A stretch of 64,000 nt of DNA from an uncultured Winogradskyella sp. (GCF_947496485.1 NZ_CANMCZ010000002.1:186001-250000), one strand, 5' to 3'; positions 25,075 to 34,561 are shown, counted from the stretch's first letter. Numbers and translations are program-made. The notes: generated from the letters alone by a model not told the origin.

Positions 25075-25959
25075 CTACTCTTCTTCAACTGCATTATGCG
25101 TTTTTAACCATTCCTCACCAGCTTTATCTCTAAAAAAGTCCATCCAGACATAGTACATTTCATCACCATCTAAAGCTTCTACAGAATGACTAGAACCTAG
25201 AGGTATGTGAAGAATTGAATGTTCTGGAAAATTAACTTGTGCATCATCTGCATAAACAATGACCTGGTTATCAGTAAGTCCAAGAAATAATTGTTCTAAC
25301 ATACCATGTTCATGAGCACCTACTTTGTCAGGACCTTTAGTTTGAACCGTTCCCATTGCAATGCGTGGTAAATATTTATTTGGTAAAATAGTACGACTAA
25401 CCGTATTTGGACTTTTTATAGGTTCTGTATAAGCTTCACAATCCGTAAATTTTCTGTAATAGACATTCTGTGTGTTTTCTGCAGGAAACTCCTTTAAATC
25501 TAAAAGATCTTGTTCTGTGAGTTTTGTTGATATTTTGAGGAAATTTAGTGTGTCATTCTCTGTAGCTTTTATCGAAATAGTTTTAATAGCATTTGGTAAT
25601 AATATGGTTTCTGGCACAATATCAAAATTTTCAGCGTTTGCTGTGACTTTACCATTTCCACTAACAAAAAGGTATATGTCTTTATGACCATCTTCTGTTA
25701 AATGATTTTTTGCAACACCTGTTAAAGTGATATGCTCTACTTCAATACCAGGAATTTCGTTTTCGAGTACTGTTTTGGTGCGATCTTGACTATTGGATTG
25801 TAGATCCATGGCGAGATACTCAATAGGAATTTCTAATTTTTCTTGTTCTTGAGTTTTCTCAATTTCTATTTCTTTTTTCTTTTCGGTTTCTTTGCATCCT
25901 ATAAAAAAAACGGTTGTTAAAAGTAGAGAGAAAGCTAGATAGTTGAATTTTGTTTTCAT
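25075..25959 (-). CDS. Bicupin-like lipoprotein
   Basis: A 294-residue lipoprotein: signal peptide with lipobox (LLLTTVFFIGC, Cys about 22), then a Lys/Glu-rich linker (about 23-45). Two cupin-like halves follow. The first (about 65-150) has HKDIYLFVSGNG; the second (about 195-285) has the metal-binding pattern GAHEHGMLEQLFLG (HxH...E) and LHIPLGSSHSVEA with the later His. The second half is therefore the likely metal site. The enzyme activity or ligand is unknown. It lies 39 bases upstream of the frameshifted gene on the same strand and may share a transcript with it. Confidence 0.85.
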   Translation of the reverse strand: MKTKFNYLAFSLLLTTVFFIGCKETEKKKEIEIEKTQEQEKLEIPIEYLAMDLQSNSQDRTKTVLENEIPGIEVEHITLTGVAKNHLTEDGHKDIYLFVSGNGKVTANAENFDIVPETILLPNAIKTISIKATENDTLNFLKISTKLTEQDLLDLKEFPAENTQNVYYRKFTDCEAYTEPIKSPNTVSRTILPNKYLPRIAMGTVQTKGPDKVGAHEHGMLEQLFLGLTDNQVIVYADDAQVNFPEHSILHIPLGSSHSVEALDGDEMYYVWMDFFRDKAGEEWLKTHNAVEEE

Positions 25960-26035
25960 GGTTCTTATTATTTGATCTTATCTATGACTTTATAGAATTT
26001 GTATATTTTTTCTTAAGTTTATCAGAATTGTCTTA

Positions 26036-26689
26036 TTATCCAAATACTCTGAAGAATAGGATACAAGGAAATACAATTATCGCAACAAAAAAAATATATT
26101 TCCCTTGTTTTCTATCTTTGGCAGAATAGGAATATACTTTTTGACCGTTTGGGAGTGTCTTTTTAGAAGTCCAAAGAAAATACCCAATAATTATTCCTAG
26201 AAAGCCTCCTAAAAGTGCAAATAAATACCCTGCTAAAATCCAAGGCTTCTGATTTTCGTCGGGTTTTGCTAATTCTTCTAACCTTTGTTTTTTTAAAGAA
26301 TTGATTAATTCTTGGTCAATATTTTTACCTTTGTCCTTTAAAATTTTTTGAGCGAGGGTATAGTCAAACTTATTCCATTCGTCAGATTTCAGGAGTATTT
26401 CATAGAGTTCTTCATCAGTAAAATCGAAAAGATAATATGCGGGATCAATATTATTTAATTCTTCTTTAGCTGCTTTCTCTAAAATTAACTCTGCTTTTTC
26501 AAAATCAGATTCTTTAATTCTTATCTCTATTTTATCTTGTGCAGATGCGCCAACAGAAAATGTAACATCAACAGGCGCTGAATTATCATCTAGTATAGTC
26601 TCTATTTGATTTCTTTCTAAAATATTTCTTAATTCTATTGCTAATCCGAAGTTTGAGAATGATCTAAAAATAGAATATTGTTCTGTCAT
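26036..26689 (-). CDS. DUF2007 domain protein with two membrane segments
   Basis: A 217-residue protein. The N-terminal DUF2007 domain (about 1-75) is seen as SIFRSFSNFGLAIELRNILE, DNSAPVDVTFSVG and IRIKESDFEKAELILEK, the ferredoxin-like fold of putative signal-transducing proteins. A charged helical part (about 76-145) leads to two hydrophobic segments (about 150-170 and 197-215), which place it in the inner membrane. A TATATTTG -7 box lies on the reverse strand at 26722-26729, about 33 bases upstream. Function unknown. Confidence 0.82.
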   Translation of the reverse strand: MTEQYSIFRSFSNFGLAIELRNILERNQIETILDDNSAPVDVTFSVGASAQDKIEIRIKESDFEKAELILEKAAKEELNNIDPAYYLFDFTDEELYEILLKSDEWNKFDYTLAQKILKDKGKNIDQELINSLKKQRLEELAKPDENQKPWILAGYLFALLGGFLGIIIGYFLWTSKKTLPNGQKVYSYSAKDRKQGKYIFFVAIIVFPCILFFRVFG

Positions 26690-26721
26690 TTTATTGTTTT
26701 ATATAATAGCAAAATTTCACT

Positions 26722-26729
26722 CAAATATA
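26722..26729 (-). promoter_or_regulatory. -7 box (TATATTTG) for the DUF2007 gene
   Basis: Exact TAnnTTTG match on the reverse strand, 33 bases before the start codon. No TTG at the -33 position. Confidence 0.35.
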
Positions 26730-26788
26730 TTGATTTAGACGTCATTATGAAAATACTATTATGTAGCTAAATATTATTAAAATAAAAC

Positions 26789-28078
26789 TTAATTTAACAA
26801 AAACGCCCTCAATTCCTCATAAGAACTCAAAGCGATTGCAGATTTCTTTTTATCCATAACCGCTTTAATTTGAGGTGGAAGCTCTACTTTTTGTTCAATG
26901 ACCTCTTCTACGACATCTAAGAATTTAGTAGGATGAGCAGTTTCTAAAAACACTACATGAGCATCATTATTTTCTAAATATGCTTTAGCACCTAAATAAC
27001 CAACCGCTCCATGAGGATCTGCTACATAATCATAATCTTTAAACAATTCTAAAAGCGCCTTTCTAGTTTCATCATCAGTATAACTATAAGAGGATAAATT
27101 AGCCTTTAAATCTTCAAAATTATTGTTGTGTAATTCTTGTATACGAATAAAATTACTTGGGTTACCAACATCCATTGCATTGCTAATGGTTTGCACAGAT
27201 GGCTTTGGTTCGTAAGATTGTGTTGTCATATAATTTACAACGGTGTCGTTAGCATTATTGGCCGCAATAAAATGCTTTACTGGTAAGCCTAATTTTTGAG
27301 CGACCATGCCTGCACAGATATTCCCAAAGTTGCCACTAGGAATAGAAAATGCAATGTCTTTGTATTTTGATTTTAATTGCTTGTAGGCAAATAAGTAATA
27401 GAAGAGTTGTGGCAACCAACGCGCTATGTTTATTGAGTTTGCAGAAGTCAACTGCATTTGGCTGGTCAGTTCTTCGTCCATAAAAGCACGCTTTACCATA
27501 TCTTGGCAATCATCAAAAACTCCATCTACTTCTAATGCAGTTATGTTTTCTTCCAAGGTGGTGAGCTGCTTTTCTTGTATATCACTCACTTTTCCACTTG
27601 GATACAATATCACTACATTCACGCCTTTTACACCTAAGAAGCCGTTTGCTACAGCACCTCCAGTGTCACCAGAAGTCGCTACTAATACTGTTACTTCATT
27701 AGTATTAGATTTGTTAAAATAGCCTAAGCATCTCGCCATAAAGCGCGCTCCAACATCCTTAAAAGCCATAGTTGGTCCATGAAACAATTCTAATGTAGAA
27801 ATGTTTTCGTTGATATTTACAATAGGAAATTCAAAGTTGAGTGTTTCTTCAATAATAGTCTTCAATACATCTTCAGGAATTTCAGGTACAATAAATTGTT
27901 TAATCGCTTCAAAGGCTATATCAGTATTGGATTTGTTTTCAATGGTTTCAAAAAATGATGGGTCTAATGGACTTATCGATTCAGGGAAATACAAGCCTTT
28001 ATCTGGAGCAAGTCCTCTGATTACGGCTTCTGCAAAAGTTGTGTTTGGTGCTTTTCTATTGAGTGAATAGTAATTCAT
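26789..28078 (-). CDS. thrC: Threonine synthase (ThrC)
   Basis: A PLP-dependent enzyme that converts O-phosphohomoserine to threonine, the last step of the pathway. The 429 residues begin MNYYSLNRKAPNTTFAEAVI, with the PLP Lys in GPTMAFKDVGARF (about residue 108), VATSGDTGGAVANGF, SANSINIARWLPQ, PSGNFGNICAGMVA, and VFLETAHPTKF near the end. It is the third gene of the thrA-thrB-thrC operon; its ATG overlaps the thrB stop as TAATG, so translation is coupled. The length is normal for the short bacterial form. Confidence 0.97.
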   Translation of the reverse strand: MNYYSLNRKAPNTTFAEAVIRGLAPDKGLYFPESISPLDPSFFETIENKSNTDIAFEAIKQFIVPEIPEDVLKTIIEETLNFEFPIVNINENISTLELFHGPTMAFKDVGARFMARCLGYFNKSNTNEVTVLVATSGDTGGAVANGFLGVKGVNVVILYPSGKVSDIQEKQLTTLEENITALEVDGVFDDCQDMVKRAFMDEELTSQMQLTSANSINIARWLPQLFYYLFAYKQLKSKYKDIAFSIPSGNFGNICAGMVAQKLGLPVKHFIAANNANDTVVNYMTTQSYEPKPSVQTISNAMDVGNPSNFIRIQELHNNNFEDLKANLSSYSYTDDETRKALLELFKDYDYVADPHGAVGYLGAKAYLENNDAHVVFLETAHPTKFLDVVEEVIEQKVELPPQIKAVMDKKKSAIALSSYEELRAFLLN

Positions 28079-29001
28079 TATAATATTTTTATCCCTTCGG
28101 TATTAATCTTAGAAACATAAGTTTCAAATTGTATATCTGTTTTTGAATATGTATTGTACATAGCTTTCTGTACAGTTTTTGCAGTTGCTTCACTTTTACT
28201 TAATGCGAAAATAGAAGGACCAGAACCTGAAATAGCACATCCTAGTGCTCCTACTTCCAAAACAGCGCTTTTTACGTTATCAAAATATGGAATAAGTTGC
28301 TTGCGATAAGGTTCAATCACCACATCGTTTAGAGCATCTTTAATCAACTCATAATTTGAGGTATGTAAACCATGAACTAAACTACCAACGTTTGCCCATT
28401 GTGTTATGGCTTTTTGCAGTGAGATATCTTTTGGTAAAAGTGCTCTAGATTCTGACGTCTTAATTTCTATCTGCGGATGAATTAAAGTTGCATACAAATC
28501 TGATGGAGTAGGAAGTTCTAAAACGTGCAAAGGACAAGCACTTTTGACTAAAGTAAAGCCACCAAAAATGGCAGGTGCCAAATTATCGGCATGTTCACAT
28601 TGACTTGCTAGGGCTTCACCTTTCATAGCATAATAGGTGAGTTTTGTTTTGTCTAGTGGCTTTCCTAATAATTCATTCATACCAAAAACACTGCCTGCTG
28701 CACTCGCAGAACTACTGCCAATACCACTACCAGGTTTAATCTTTTTATAGATTTCTATTTCGAAACCACAATCTGGCTGTAAATCATTATACATGGCTAA
28801 AGCCGAAACGCCAGCGACATTTTTTTTAGCTTCATACGGTAAATTGTAACCTTCTATTTTAGTGATTCTAATGCCTTTTTCTTGAGTTTTTCTAACGACC
28901 ATTTCGTCTCCAATAGTATCTAAGCAAAAACCAAGAACGTCGAATCCACAAGCTACATTGGCTACAGTCGCAGGTGAAAATATTTTGATTTCGTTTTTCA
29001 T
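28078..29001 (-). CDS. thrB: Homoserine kinase (ThrB)
   Basis: A GHMP kinase that phosphorylates homoserine. The 307 residues begin with IFSPATVANVACGFDVLGFC; the ATP-binding loop is IKPGSGIGSSSASAAG (about residues 88-103), and the third GHMP motif is GALGCAISGSGPSIFAL (about 249-265). Its ATG lies two bases after the thrA stop, and its stop overlaps the thrC start, so all three genes are one unit. The length is normal. Confidence 0.97.
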   Translation of the reverse strand: MKNEIKIFSPATVANVACGFDVLGFCLDTIGDEMVVRKTQEKGIRITKIEGYNLPYEAKKNVAGVSALAMYNDLQPDCGFEIEIYKKIKPGSGIGSSSASAAGSVFGMNELLGKPLDKTKLTYYAMKGEALASQCEHADNLAPAIFGGFTLVKSACPLHVLELPTPSDLYATLIHPQIEIKTSESRALLPKDISLQKAITQWANVGSLVHGLHTSNYELIKDALNDVVIEPYRKQLIPYFDNVKSAVLEVGALGCAISGSGPSIFALSKSEATAKTVQKAMYNTYSKTDIQFETYVSKINTEGIKIL

Positions 29002-29003
29002 GC

Positions 29004-31475
29004 TTAGTTATTAGCGATTCTTATAATATCGGCAAATAAACCTGAAGCGGTTACATCTGCACCAGCACCAGCACCTTTTATTATCATGGGTTGCTCAGGA
29101 TAACGTTGTGTATAAAACATCACGATATTATCTTTTCCTTTTAGATTATAAAATGGGTGACCTTCAGGGATTTCTTTCAATCCAACTTTAGCTTTTCCGT
29201 TATTAAATTCGGCTACAAACTTTAATTGACAATTCTTTTCTTGGGCAGATTTGTATAAGCTTTGATAATAAGCCTCATCTTCAGAAAGTGTTTTGTAAAA
29301 ATCGTCAACTGTATCAGCTTTCATTGCATTTTCAGTTAAGAAATTGTCAGTTTCGAGATCAGATAATTCAATAGAATGACCACTTTCTCTCGCCAATATT
29401 AAAACTTTACGTGCTACATCGATTCCACTTAAATCTATACGTGGATCTGGTTCAGTATAACCTTCTTCTTGCGCTTGCTTTACCACATCATGAAAGGTGG
29501 TTTCTGCATTAAAGTTGTTGAATATAAAGTTAAGACTTCCCGATAAAACTGCTTGTATTGTATTCACTTTATCACCAGAAGTAATTAAGTGACTCAATGT
29601 ATCTATAACTGGTAATCCAGCGCCAACATTGGTTTCAAATAAAAATGACGCGTTGTACTTTCTAGATAAAGCTTTAAGTTCATTGTAATATTCAATATTA
29701 CCAGAACATGCAATTTTGTTACAAGCAACAACAGAAATACTTTGCTTTAGATAGTCTCTATACATACCTGCTACTGCATCATTTGCTGTGATATCTACAA
29801 AGACAGAATTTCTTAAATTCAAGTTTTTTGCATGTTCAAAAAAGCCTTTTAAACTCGCTTTTTCACCAGCTTCTAATTGTTGTTTCCAATCTTTTAGATT
29901 AATACCTTCATCATTCACAACCATTGTTCTGGAATTTGACAAGCCAGCAACTCTTAGATTAATCTTAAAGTTTTCTTTTACATAAGCTTTTTGCTGTTTG
30001 ATTTGTTCAATAAGGCGCTCACCAACATTACCAACACCTGTAATAAACAAGTTAATTTGTTTAGTTTTGATTTCAAAGAATTGTTCGTGTAAACTGTTTA
30101 ATGCTTTTTTAACATCGTTTTTATGAATCACCGCGGAAATATTACGTTCGGACGCTCCTTGAGCAATAGCTCTAATATTTACATTATTTTTGCCAAGTGT
30201 GCTAAACATTTTACCACTAATACCTTGGTGGCTTTTCATCTTATCACCTATTACTGCTATGATTGATAAATCCGTTTCTACAACAATTGGGTCTATCTTT
30301 TGAAGTGTAATTTCGTATTCAAAAACATCATCGATAAGTTCTTTAGCTCGTTGTGCATCACTATCTGAAATCCCGAAACAAATAGAATGTTCTGAAGAGG
30401 ATTGCGTAATTAAAATAATATTGATTTTCCCTTGTGCAAGTGTTTCGAATAAGCGCTTACTAAATCCAGGAACACCAACCATACCATTGCCTTGCAAGGT
30501 TAGAAGAGCGATATTGTCTATGTTGCTTAGTCCTTTGACTGGTGAGCCGTTTGACTTTATATCTTCCGTAATTGTGGTACCAAGAGCCTCAGGATCCATT
30601 GTGTTTTTTATCACAATGGGAATTTTCTTTTTAAGAACAGGCATAACTGTTGGTGGATATAATACTTTTGCTCCAAAATGCGATAGTTCTACAGCTTCTT
30701 GGTACGATAATTCTACGATTGGCGCAGCCTGTTTTACTAATTTAGGGTTGGTGGTGAACATGCCACTAACATCTGTCCAGATTTGTAATTCGTTCGCATT
30801 TAATGCAGCAGCAATAATAGCAGCTGTATAATCAGAACCTCCACGACCTAATGTTGTAATTTCTCCACTTAACGATTTTGATATAAAACCGGGTAGCAAA
30901 ACTATGGAGTGGGAATCTGTCTCAAAGAATGATTGAATATTGCTATTAGTAACTTCAAAATTCACCAATGCGTTATTAAAACTCAAATCAGTAACAATTA
31001 ATTCTTGAGAGTTTTTTAAAGTCGTATCTAATTTTCTAGATTTTAGTGTATGATAAATAATAGTTGAAGATATAGTTTCACCGAAACTTAAAAGTTTATC
31101 CTTGGTTTTAGGCGATAATTCATTAATAAGATAAATACCATCTAATAGACTTCTCAGTTCTTTTAATTTTTCCGAAATTAAGTCGTGAAGTACTTCATGA
31201 TCTTTTTGAAGACTTTTATCATTTTCAGAATTTATAAAAAGACCCTCAATCACTTTATTGTGTCTAGACCAAATAGCATTGTAAGTATCTTTATATTCTA
31301 GGTCTTTATTGCAAGCTAAATTAGCGGCTTCTAATAACTTATCTGTAATGCCACCAACTGCAGAAACCACAACGGCAATTTTAGAGCTTTTTGATTGTTG
31401 CTCTAAAATTGAAATCACTTTATTTATATTTTCGGCTGAACCTACTGATGTTCCACCAAATTTGAGAACTTTCAT
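29004..31475 (-). CDS. thrA: Bifunctional aspartokinase / homoserine dehydrogenase (ThrA)
   Basis: A fusion enzyme that carries out the first and third steps from aspartate to homoserine. The aspartokinase part (about 1-290) begins MKVLKFGGTSVGS and contains LLPGFISKSLSGEITTLGRG and GGSDYTAAIIAAAL. Two ACT regulatory segments (about 310-455) have LLTLQGNGMVGVPGF and IRAIAQGASERNISAVI and probably bind threonine for feedback control. The homoserine dehydrogenase part (about 465-823) has INLFITGVGNVGERLIEQI, SGSLNFIFNNF and EEGYTEPDPRIDLSGIDVAR, ending in IKGAGAGADVTASG. It is the first structural gene of the operon; a candidate leader peptide lies 60 bases upstream. Confidence 0.97.
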   Translation of the reverse strand: MKVLKFGGTSVGSAENINKVISILEQQSKSSKIAVVVSAVGGITDKLLEAANLACNKDLEYKDTYNAIWSRHNKVIEGLFINSENDKSLQKDHEVLHDLISEKLKELRSLLDGIYLINELSPKTKDKLLSFGETISSTIIYHTLKSRKLDTTLKNSQELIVTDLSFNNALVNFEVTNSNIQSFFETDSHSIVLLPGFISKSLSGEITTLGRGGSDYTAAIIAAALNANELQIWTDVSGMFTTNPKLVKQAAPIVELSYQEAVELSHFGAKVLYPPTVMPVLKKKIPIVIKNTMDPEALGTTITEDIKSNGSPVKGLSNIDNIALLTLQGNGMVGVPGFSKRLFETLAQGKINIILITQSSSEHSICFGISDSDAQRAKELIDDVFEYEITLQKIDPIVVETDLSIIAVIGDKMKSHQGISGKMFSTLGKNNVNIRAIAQGASERNISAVIHKNDVKKALNSLHEQFFEIKTKQINLFITGVGNVGERLIEQIKQQKAYVKENFKINLRVAGLSNSRTMVVNDEGINLKDWKQQLEAGEKASLKGFFEHAKNLNLRNSVFVDITANDAVAGMYRDYLKQSISVVACNKIACSGNIEYYNELKALSRKYNASFLFETNVGAGLPVIDTLSHLITSGDKVNTIQAVLSGSLNFIFNNFNAETTFHDVVKQAQEEGYTEPDPRIDLSGIDVARKVLILARESGHSIELSDLETDNFLTENAMKADTVDDFYKTLSEDEAYYQSLYKSAQEKNCQLKFVAEFNNGKAKVGLKEIPEGHPFYNLKGKDNIVMFYTQRYPEQPMIIKGAGAGADVTASGLFADIIRIANN

Positions 31476-31501
31476 ATTTTATATTATTTAAGAGAATAAA
31501 A

Positions 31502-31515
31502 TGTCTAAATAGACA
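31502..31515 (-). terminator. Weak hairpin with T-run before thrA, possible attenuator
   Basis: On the reverse strand TGTCTA-TT-TAGACA (6-base arms) is followed by TTTTATT, 27-40 bases before the thrA ATG. The stem is AT-rich and short, so it is weak as a terminator. Its place between the candidate leader peptide and thrA fits an attenuator. Confidence 0.3.
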
Positions 31516-31534
31516 AAAAGGGACGGAAAGCATA

Positions 31535-31642
31535 TTAGAAATTACCCCAAAGGGTAATAATAGTTGAAATAAAAAACATAGAAATAGTCATACCGATTGT
31601 ATGTGAGATTGTATTTTCTGATATGTTTATTTTATTCGTCAT
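31535..31642 (-). CDS. Candidate thr operon leader peptide (Thr/Ile-rich, 35 residues)
   Basis: A 35-residue frame ending 60 bases before the thrA ATG. It has 6 Thr and 8 Ile, which is 40 per cent of all residues, in runs such as NTISHTIGMTIS and FISTIITLW. In E. coli the thr operon is controlled by a leader rich in the same two amino acids. The last codons overlap a hairpin, ATTACCC/GGGTAAT, at 31541-31558, and a weak T-run hairpin follows. A TACTTTTG box at 31650-31657 ends seven bases before the ATG, so the transcript would be nearly leaderless. The alternative is a small hydrophobic membrane protein (MFFISTIITLW), or chance in AT-rich DNA. Confidence 0.4.
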   Translation of the reverse strand: MTNKINISENTISHTIGMTISMFFISTIITLWGNF

Positions 31643-31778
31643 TACACATCAAAAGTATTATTTTTACAACAATAAAAAAACTAATCTCTCCTTTTTAGGG
31701 AATTGGTAATAAAGCGCTGGTCTAGTTGTAAAAAATGAAATATAACCAGTAATTTACATCAGGTATTAAATTATTCAC
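31643..31778. other. Divergent promoter region between the thr leader and nnr
   Basis: No gene is seen. A TACTTTTG -7 box on the reverse strand at 31650-31657 is the best promoter candidate for the thr operon. For the forward nnr gene no good TAnnTTTG box is found; TAATTTAC at about 31749 is a poor match. Confidence 0.4.
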
Positions 31779-33335
31779 ATGAAGCTATTTTCTAAAGAGC
31801 AAATTTATGAAGGCGATAAGCTAACTACAGAGCGCCAAAATATATCCTCAACAGATTTGATGGAACGAGCAGGAACCCAAATTTTTAATTGGATTCACAA
31901 ACGTATGCAAGGTGCTCAAGTGCCAATCCATGTCTTCTGTGGTATTGGTAATAATGGTGGTGATGGATTAGTATTGGCAAGACATTTAATTACTCATGGC
32001 TACAATGTTGTTACATATATTGTTAATTGCAGTGATAAGCGCTCTAAGGATTTTCTTATAAATTATGATCGCATTAAAAACGTTACTAAGAATTGGCCAA
32101 AGATGCTAAGTTGTAGTGGTGATTTCTCAGAAATTATAATAAATGAACAAGATATTATAGTTGATGCAGTTTTCGGTATTGGTTTGAATCGTCCTCCAAA
32201 TGATTGGGTGCAAGAGTTATTTGAGAAATTCAGAGCATCTAAAGCTTTTACTTTATCAATTGATATTCCTTCTGGATTATATACAGACAAGGCAGTGGAG
32301 GATGAAAAAGCAGTTGTTAACGCCGGATATACGTTGAGTTTTCAATCTCCTAAGCTGGTGTTCTTTTTACCTGAGACAGCCAAATATACAGTACAATGGG
32401 AAGCATTGGATATTGGCATAGATAGAGATTATTTAATGCAAACAGAAACAGAGGTTGAGCTTATTTCTAAGTATGAGGTTTTACCATTTTATAAACCGAG
32501 ACAAAAATTTGCTCATAAAGGAGATTTTGGGCACGTTATGATTCTTGGTGGAAGTCATGGTAAAATTGGAGCTGTGAATTTAGCAAGTAGAGCAGCCTTA
32601 AGCTCTGGTGCTGGTTTGGTCACTGCTTATATTCCTAAATGTGGTTATCATAGTATGCAGAGTTCTATTCCAGAAGTTATGGTGATTACAGACGAGAATG
32701 AAACTAATATTTCTAATATTAATTTTGATATAGAACCAACTGCAATTGGTGTTGGGGTAGGACTTGGGACAACGACAGAAACGGCTAAATCATTTGAGAC
32801 TTTTCTTAAGAAAAATAAGACGCCTTTAGTCATTGATGCTGATGGAATAAATTTACTATCTAAAAAGAAAACCTTACTAAAATTACTGCCAGAACAAAGC
32901 ATTTTAACTCCACATCCAAAAGAACTAGAAAGATTGGTAGGAAAGTGGTCTGATGATTTTGAAAAGCTTAAAAAAGTAAAAGCTTTTTCCAAAAAATATA
33001 ATAGTATTGTACTTATTAAGGGAGCAAATTCCATTACAGTTTATCAAGACAAATTGTATATTAATACTACAGGAAATCCTGGTATGGCAACAGCAGGAAG
33101 CGGTGATGTTTTAACAGGCATTATTTCTGGATTAATAGCACAAGGTTATGACTTTTTAGCTGCTACAATTTTTGGAGTATATCTTCATGGTAGATCAGCA
33201 GATATTTCTCTAGAGGATTATGGTTACCAAAGCTTAATTGCCAGTCACATTATTGATACTATTGGTGAAGCTTATATAGATTTGTTTAAAAAGCCAGAAC
33301 AACCGTCTCAGGAGGAAGAAGGACAAGAACAATAA
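31779..33335 (+). CDS. nnr: Bifunctional NAD(P)H-hydrate epimerase / ADP-dependent dehydratase (Nnr)
   Basis: A metabolite-repair enzyme that restores damaged NAD(P)HX. The N-terminal YjeF_N epimerase domain (about 1-215) has STDLMERAG, GIGNNGGDGLVLAR and IIVDAVFGIGLNRPP. The C-terminal ribokinase-like dehydratase domain (about 230-505) has HKGDFGHVMILGGSHGK, ILTPHPKELERLVG, ILIKGANSI-type strand (VLIKGANSITVY) and NTTGNPGMATAGSGDVLTGI (phosphate loop and catalytic Asp). The length of 518 residues is usual. The tail is Gln/Glu-rich. It converges on the TlpA-like gene across a terminator. Confidence 0.95.
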   Translation: MKLFSKEQIYEGDKLTTERQNISSTDLMERAGTQIFNWIHKRMQGAQVPIHVFCGIGNNGGDGLVLARHLITHGYNVVTYIVNCSDKRSKDFLINYDRIKNVTKNWPKMLSCSGDFSEIIINEQDIIVDAVFGIGLNRPPNDWVQELFEKFRASKAFTLSIDIPSGLYTDKAVEDEKAVVNAGYTLSFQSPKLVFFLPETAKYTVQWEALDIGIDRDYLMQTETEVELISKYEVLPFYKPRQKFAHKGDFGHVMILGGSHGKIGAVNLASRAALSSGAGLVTAYIPKCGYHSMQSSIPEVMVITDENETNISNINFDIEPTAIGVGVGLGTTTETAKSFETFLKKNKTPLVIDADGINLLSKKKTLLKLLPEQSILTPHPKELERLVGKWSDDFEKLKKVKAFSKKYNSIVLIKGANSITVYQDKLYINTTGNPGMATAGSGDVLTGIISGLIAQGYDFLAATIFGVYLHGRSADISLEDYGYQSLIASHIIDTIGEAYIDLFKKPEQPSQEEEGQEQ

Positions 33336-33341
33336 TAAAAA

Positions 33342-33374
33342 AGAAAAGCCTTCAATTTTTGAAGACTTTTTCTT
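33342..33374. terminator. Bidirectional terminator between nnr and the TlpA-like gene
   Basis: AAAAG-C-CTTCAA (33344-33355) pairs with TTGAAG-A-CTTTT (33359-33370), with one internal mismatch, followed by T-rich sequence. It lies between convergent genes. Confidence 0.82.
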
Positions 33375-33392
33375 TATGTAGTTGTATGTTAT

Positions 33393-34436
33393 TTATAAAT
33401 CTAATTGATTAAATAAAGTAACAAGCTGAGGATTAGAAGGTCTAGGCGCATCAGCACTTACTATATTACCTGATGGGTCTATAAGTATAAACCTAGGTAT
33501 TGCATTGATTCTGTATTCTTGTATAAATTTAGATGTAAAGCCACTATCAGCAAACAATTGTGTTCCTCCAAGGTCTTTATCGGCAATCATTTTTTTCCAG
33601 CCTTCGTAAGCCGCTTTTGCATCACCTTTGTAACCACGACCGTTATCAACTGAAATACTTACAAATTCTATATTTTTACCTTCAAACTGGTGCTCTAATT
33701 TTTTGAGTGATGGAATTTCTCTTATACAAGGACCACACCAAGTTGCCCAAATGTCCATATATACATATTTACCTTTTAAATCTGAAAGTGATGTATTTCC
33801 TCCAGCATAATTTTCGTAATCTACAAAGATTGGCGATAATGACCCTTTAGGTAATGCATTGCGTATAGAAAATTTAGGTGTCAAAAATTGAGTTAATTGT
33901 TTTATTCTACCCTCAACATTTTTATCCATTTGAGCGATGTGAGTGGAATCTACATCTTCATACTTTTTCTTTAAACCTTCGTAAGCAGATTTATAATTGT
34001 TAACAGCTGTATTTAAATCTTCTTGATTCCCATTTGCAATAAGGTCTTCAGTAAAATAATCATTAGAGATCAAAAACGATTGAATAGAAAAATTGTTTGT
34101 GTCTTCCGCATCTCCTTCAAAAACCATAGACTTTGCAAAATTCTCGTAATCTGTACGGAATGAAGATTCGTGGTCATTTTTTAGGTACATAACTCCATAT
34201 TGGTCTCCATGCTGAATGTTATAATCTCCTTCTTGAATTTTTAAAGTGTCTTTAAAAGTGCCATCATCAGCTATGGTAATTATTTTTTCGTATTCTCTTC
34301 CTTTAAAAACTTTTATTGTTTTACTCTCATGGGGATTTTCAATCTTACCTGAAAGTGTAGCATAATCTTTCGGCTCTTCTTTTTTACATCCAAATAAAGA
34401 TATTGCTATACAAAGTGCTATTAATTTTTTCATCAT
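33393..34436 (-). CDS. TlpA-like thioredoxin-fold lipoprotein with N-terminal DUF4369-like part
   Basis: A 347-residue envelope lipoprotein with a thiol-disulfide oxidoreductase domain. I chose the ATG at 34436 (MMKKLIALCIAISLFGC, lipobox Cys about 17); a TTG at 34451 would add five residues. The N-terminal part (about 20-120; YATLSGKIENPHESK) resembles the DUF4369 domain that often precedes TlpA modules. The C-terminal thioredoxin fold (about 200-347) has YVYMDIWATWCGPCIREIP (CGPC active site), FVSISVDNGRG and INAIPRFILIDPSG with the cis-Pro. Likely a periplasmic reductant. A TACTTTTG -7 box lies at 34456-34463. Confidence 0.9.
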   Translation of the reverse strand: MMKKLIALCIAISLFGCKKEEPKDYATLSGKIENPHESKTIKVFKGREYEKIITIADDGTFKDTLKIQEGDYNIQHGDQYGVMYLKNDHESSFRTDYENFAKSMVFEGDAEDTNNFSIQSFLISNDYFTEDLIANGNQEDLNTAVNNYKSAYEGLKKKYEDVDSTHIAQMDKNVEGRIKQLTQFLTPKFSIRNALPKGSLSPIFVDYENYAGGNTSLSDLKGKYVYMDIWATWCGPCIREIPSLKKLEHQFEGKNIEFVSISVDNGRGYKGDAKAAYEGWKKMIADKDLGGTQLFADSGFTSKFIQEYRINAIPRFILIDPSGNIVSADAPRPSNPQLVTLFNQLDL

Positions 34437-34455
34437 TTGATTTTTTTTCAATGTT

Positions 34456-34463
34456 CAAAAGTA
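34456..34463 (-). promoter_or_regulatory. -7 box (TACTTTTG) for the TlpA-like gene
   Basis: Exact TAnnTTTG match on the reverse strand, about 20 bases before the chosen start at 34436. It leaves very little leader if the TTG at 34451 were used, which favours the ATG. Confidence 0.35.
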
Positions 34464-34561
34464 AACATTAATATAGTAAATCATAGAATAAATGAATTAT
34501 TAACAAAACCTTGTAGTGTGCAAAATTATTCTCAAATTTGATTCATAAGAAATCTTGAATA

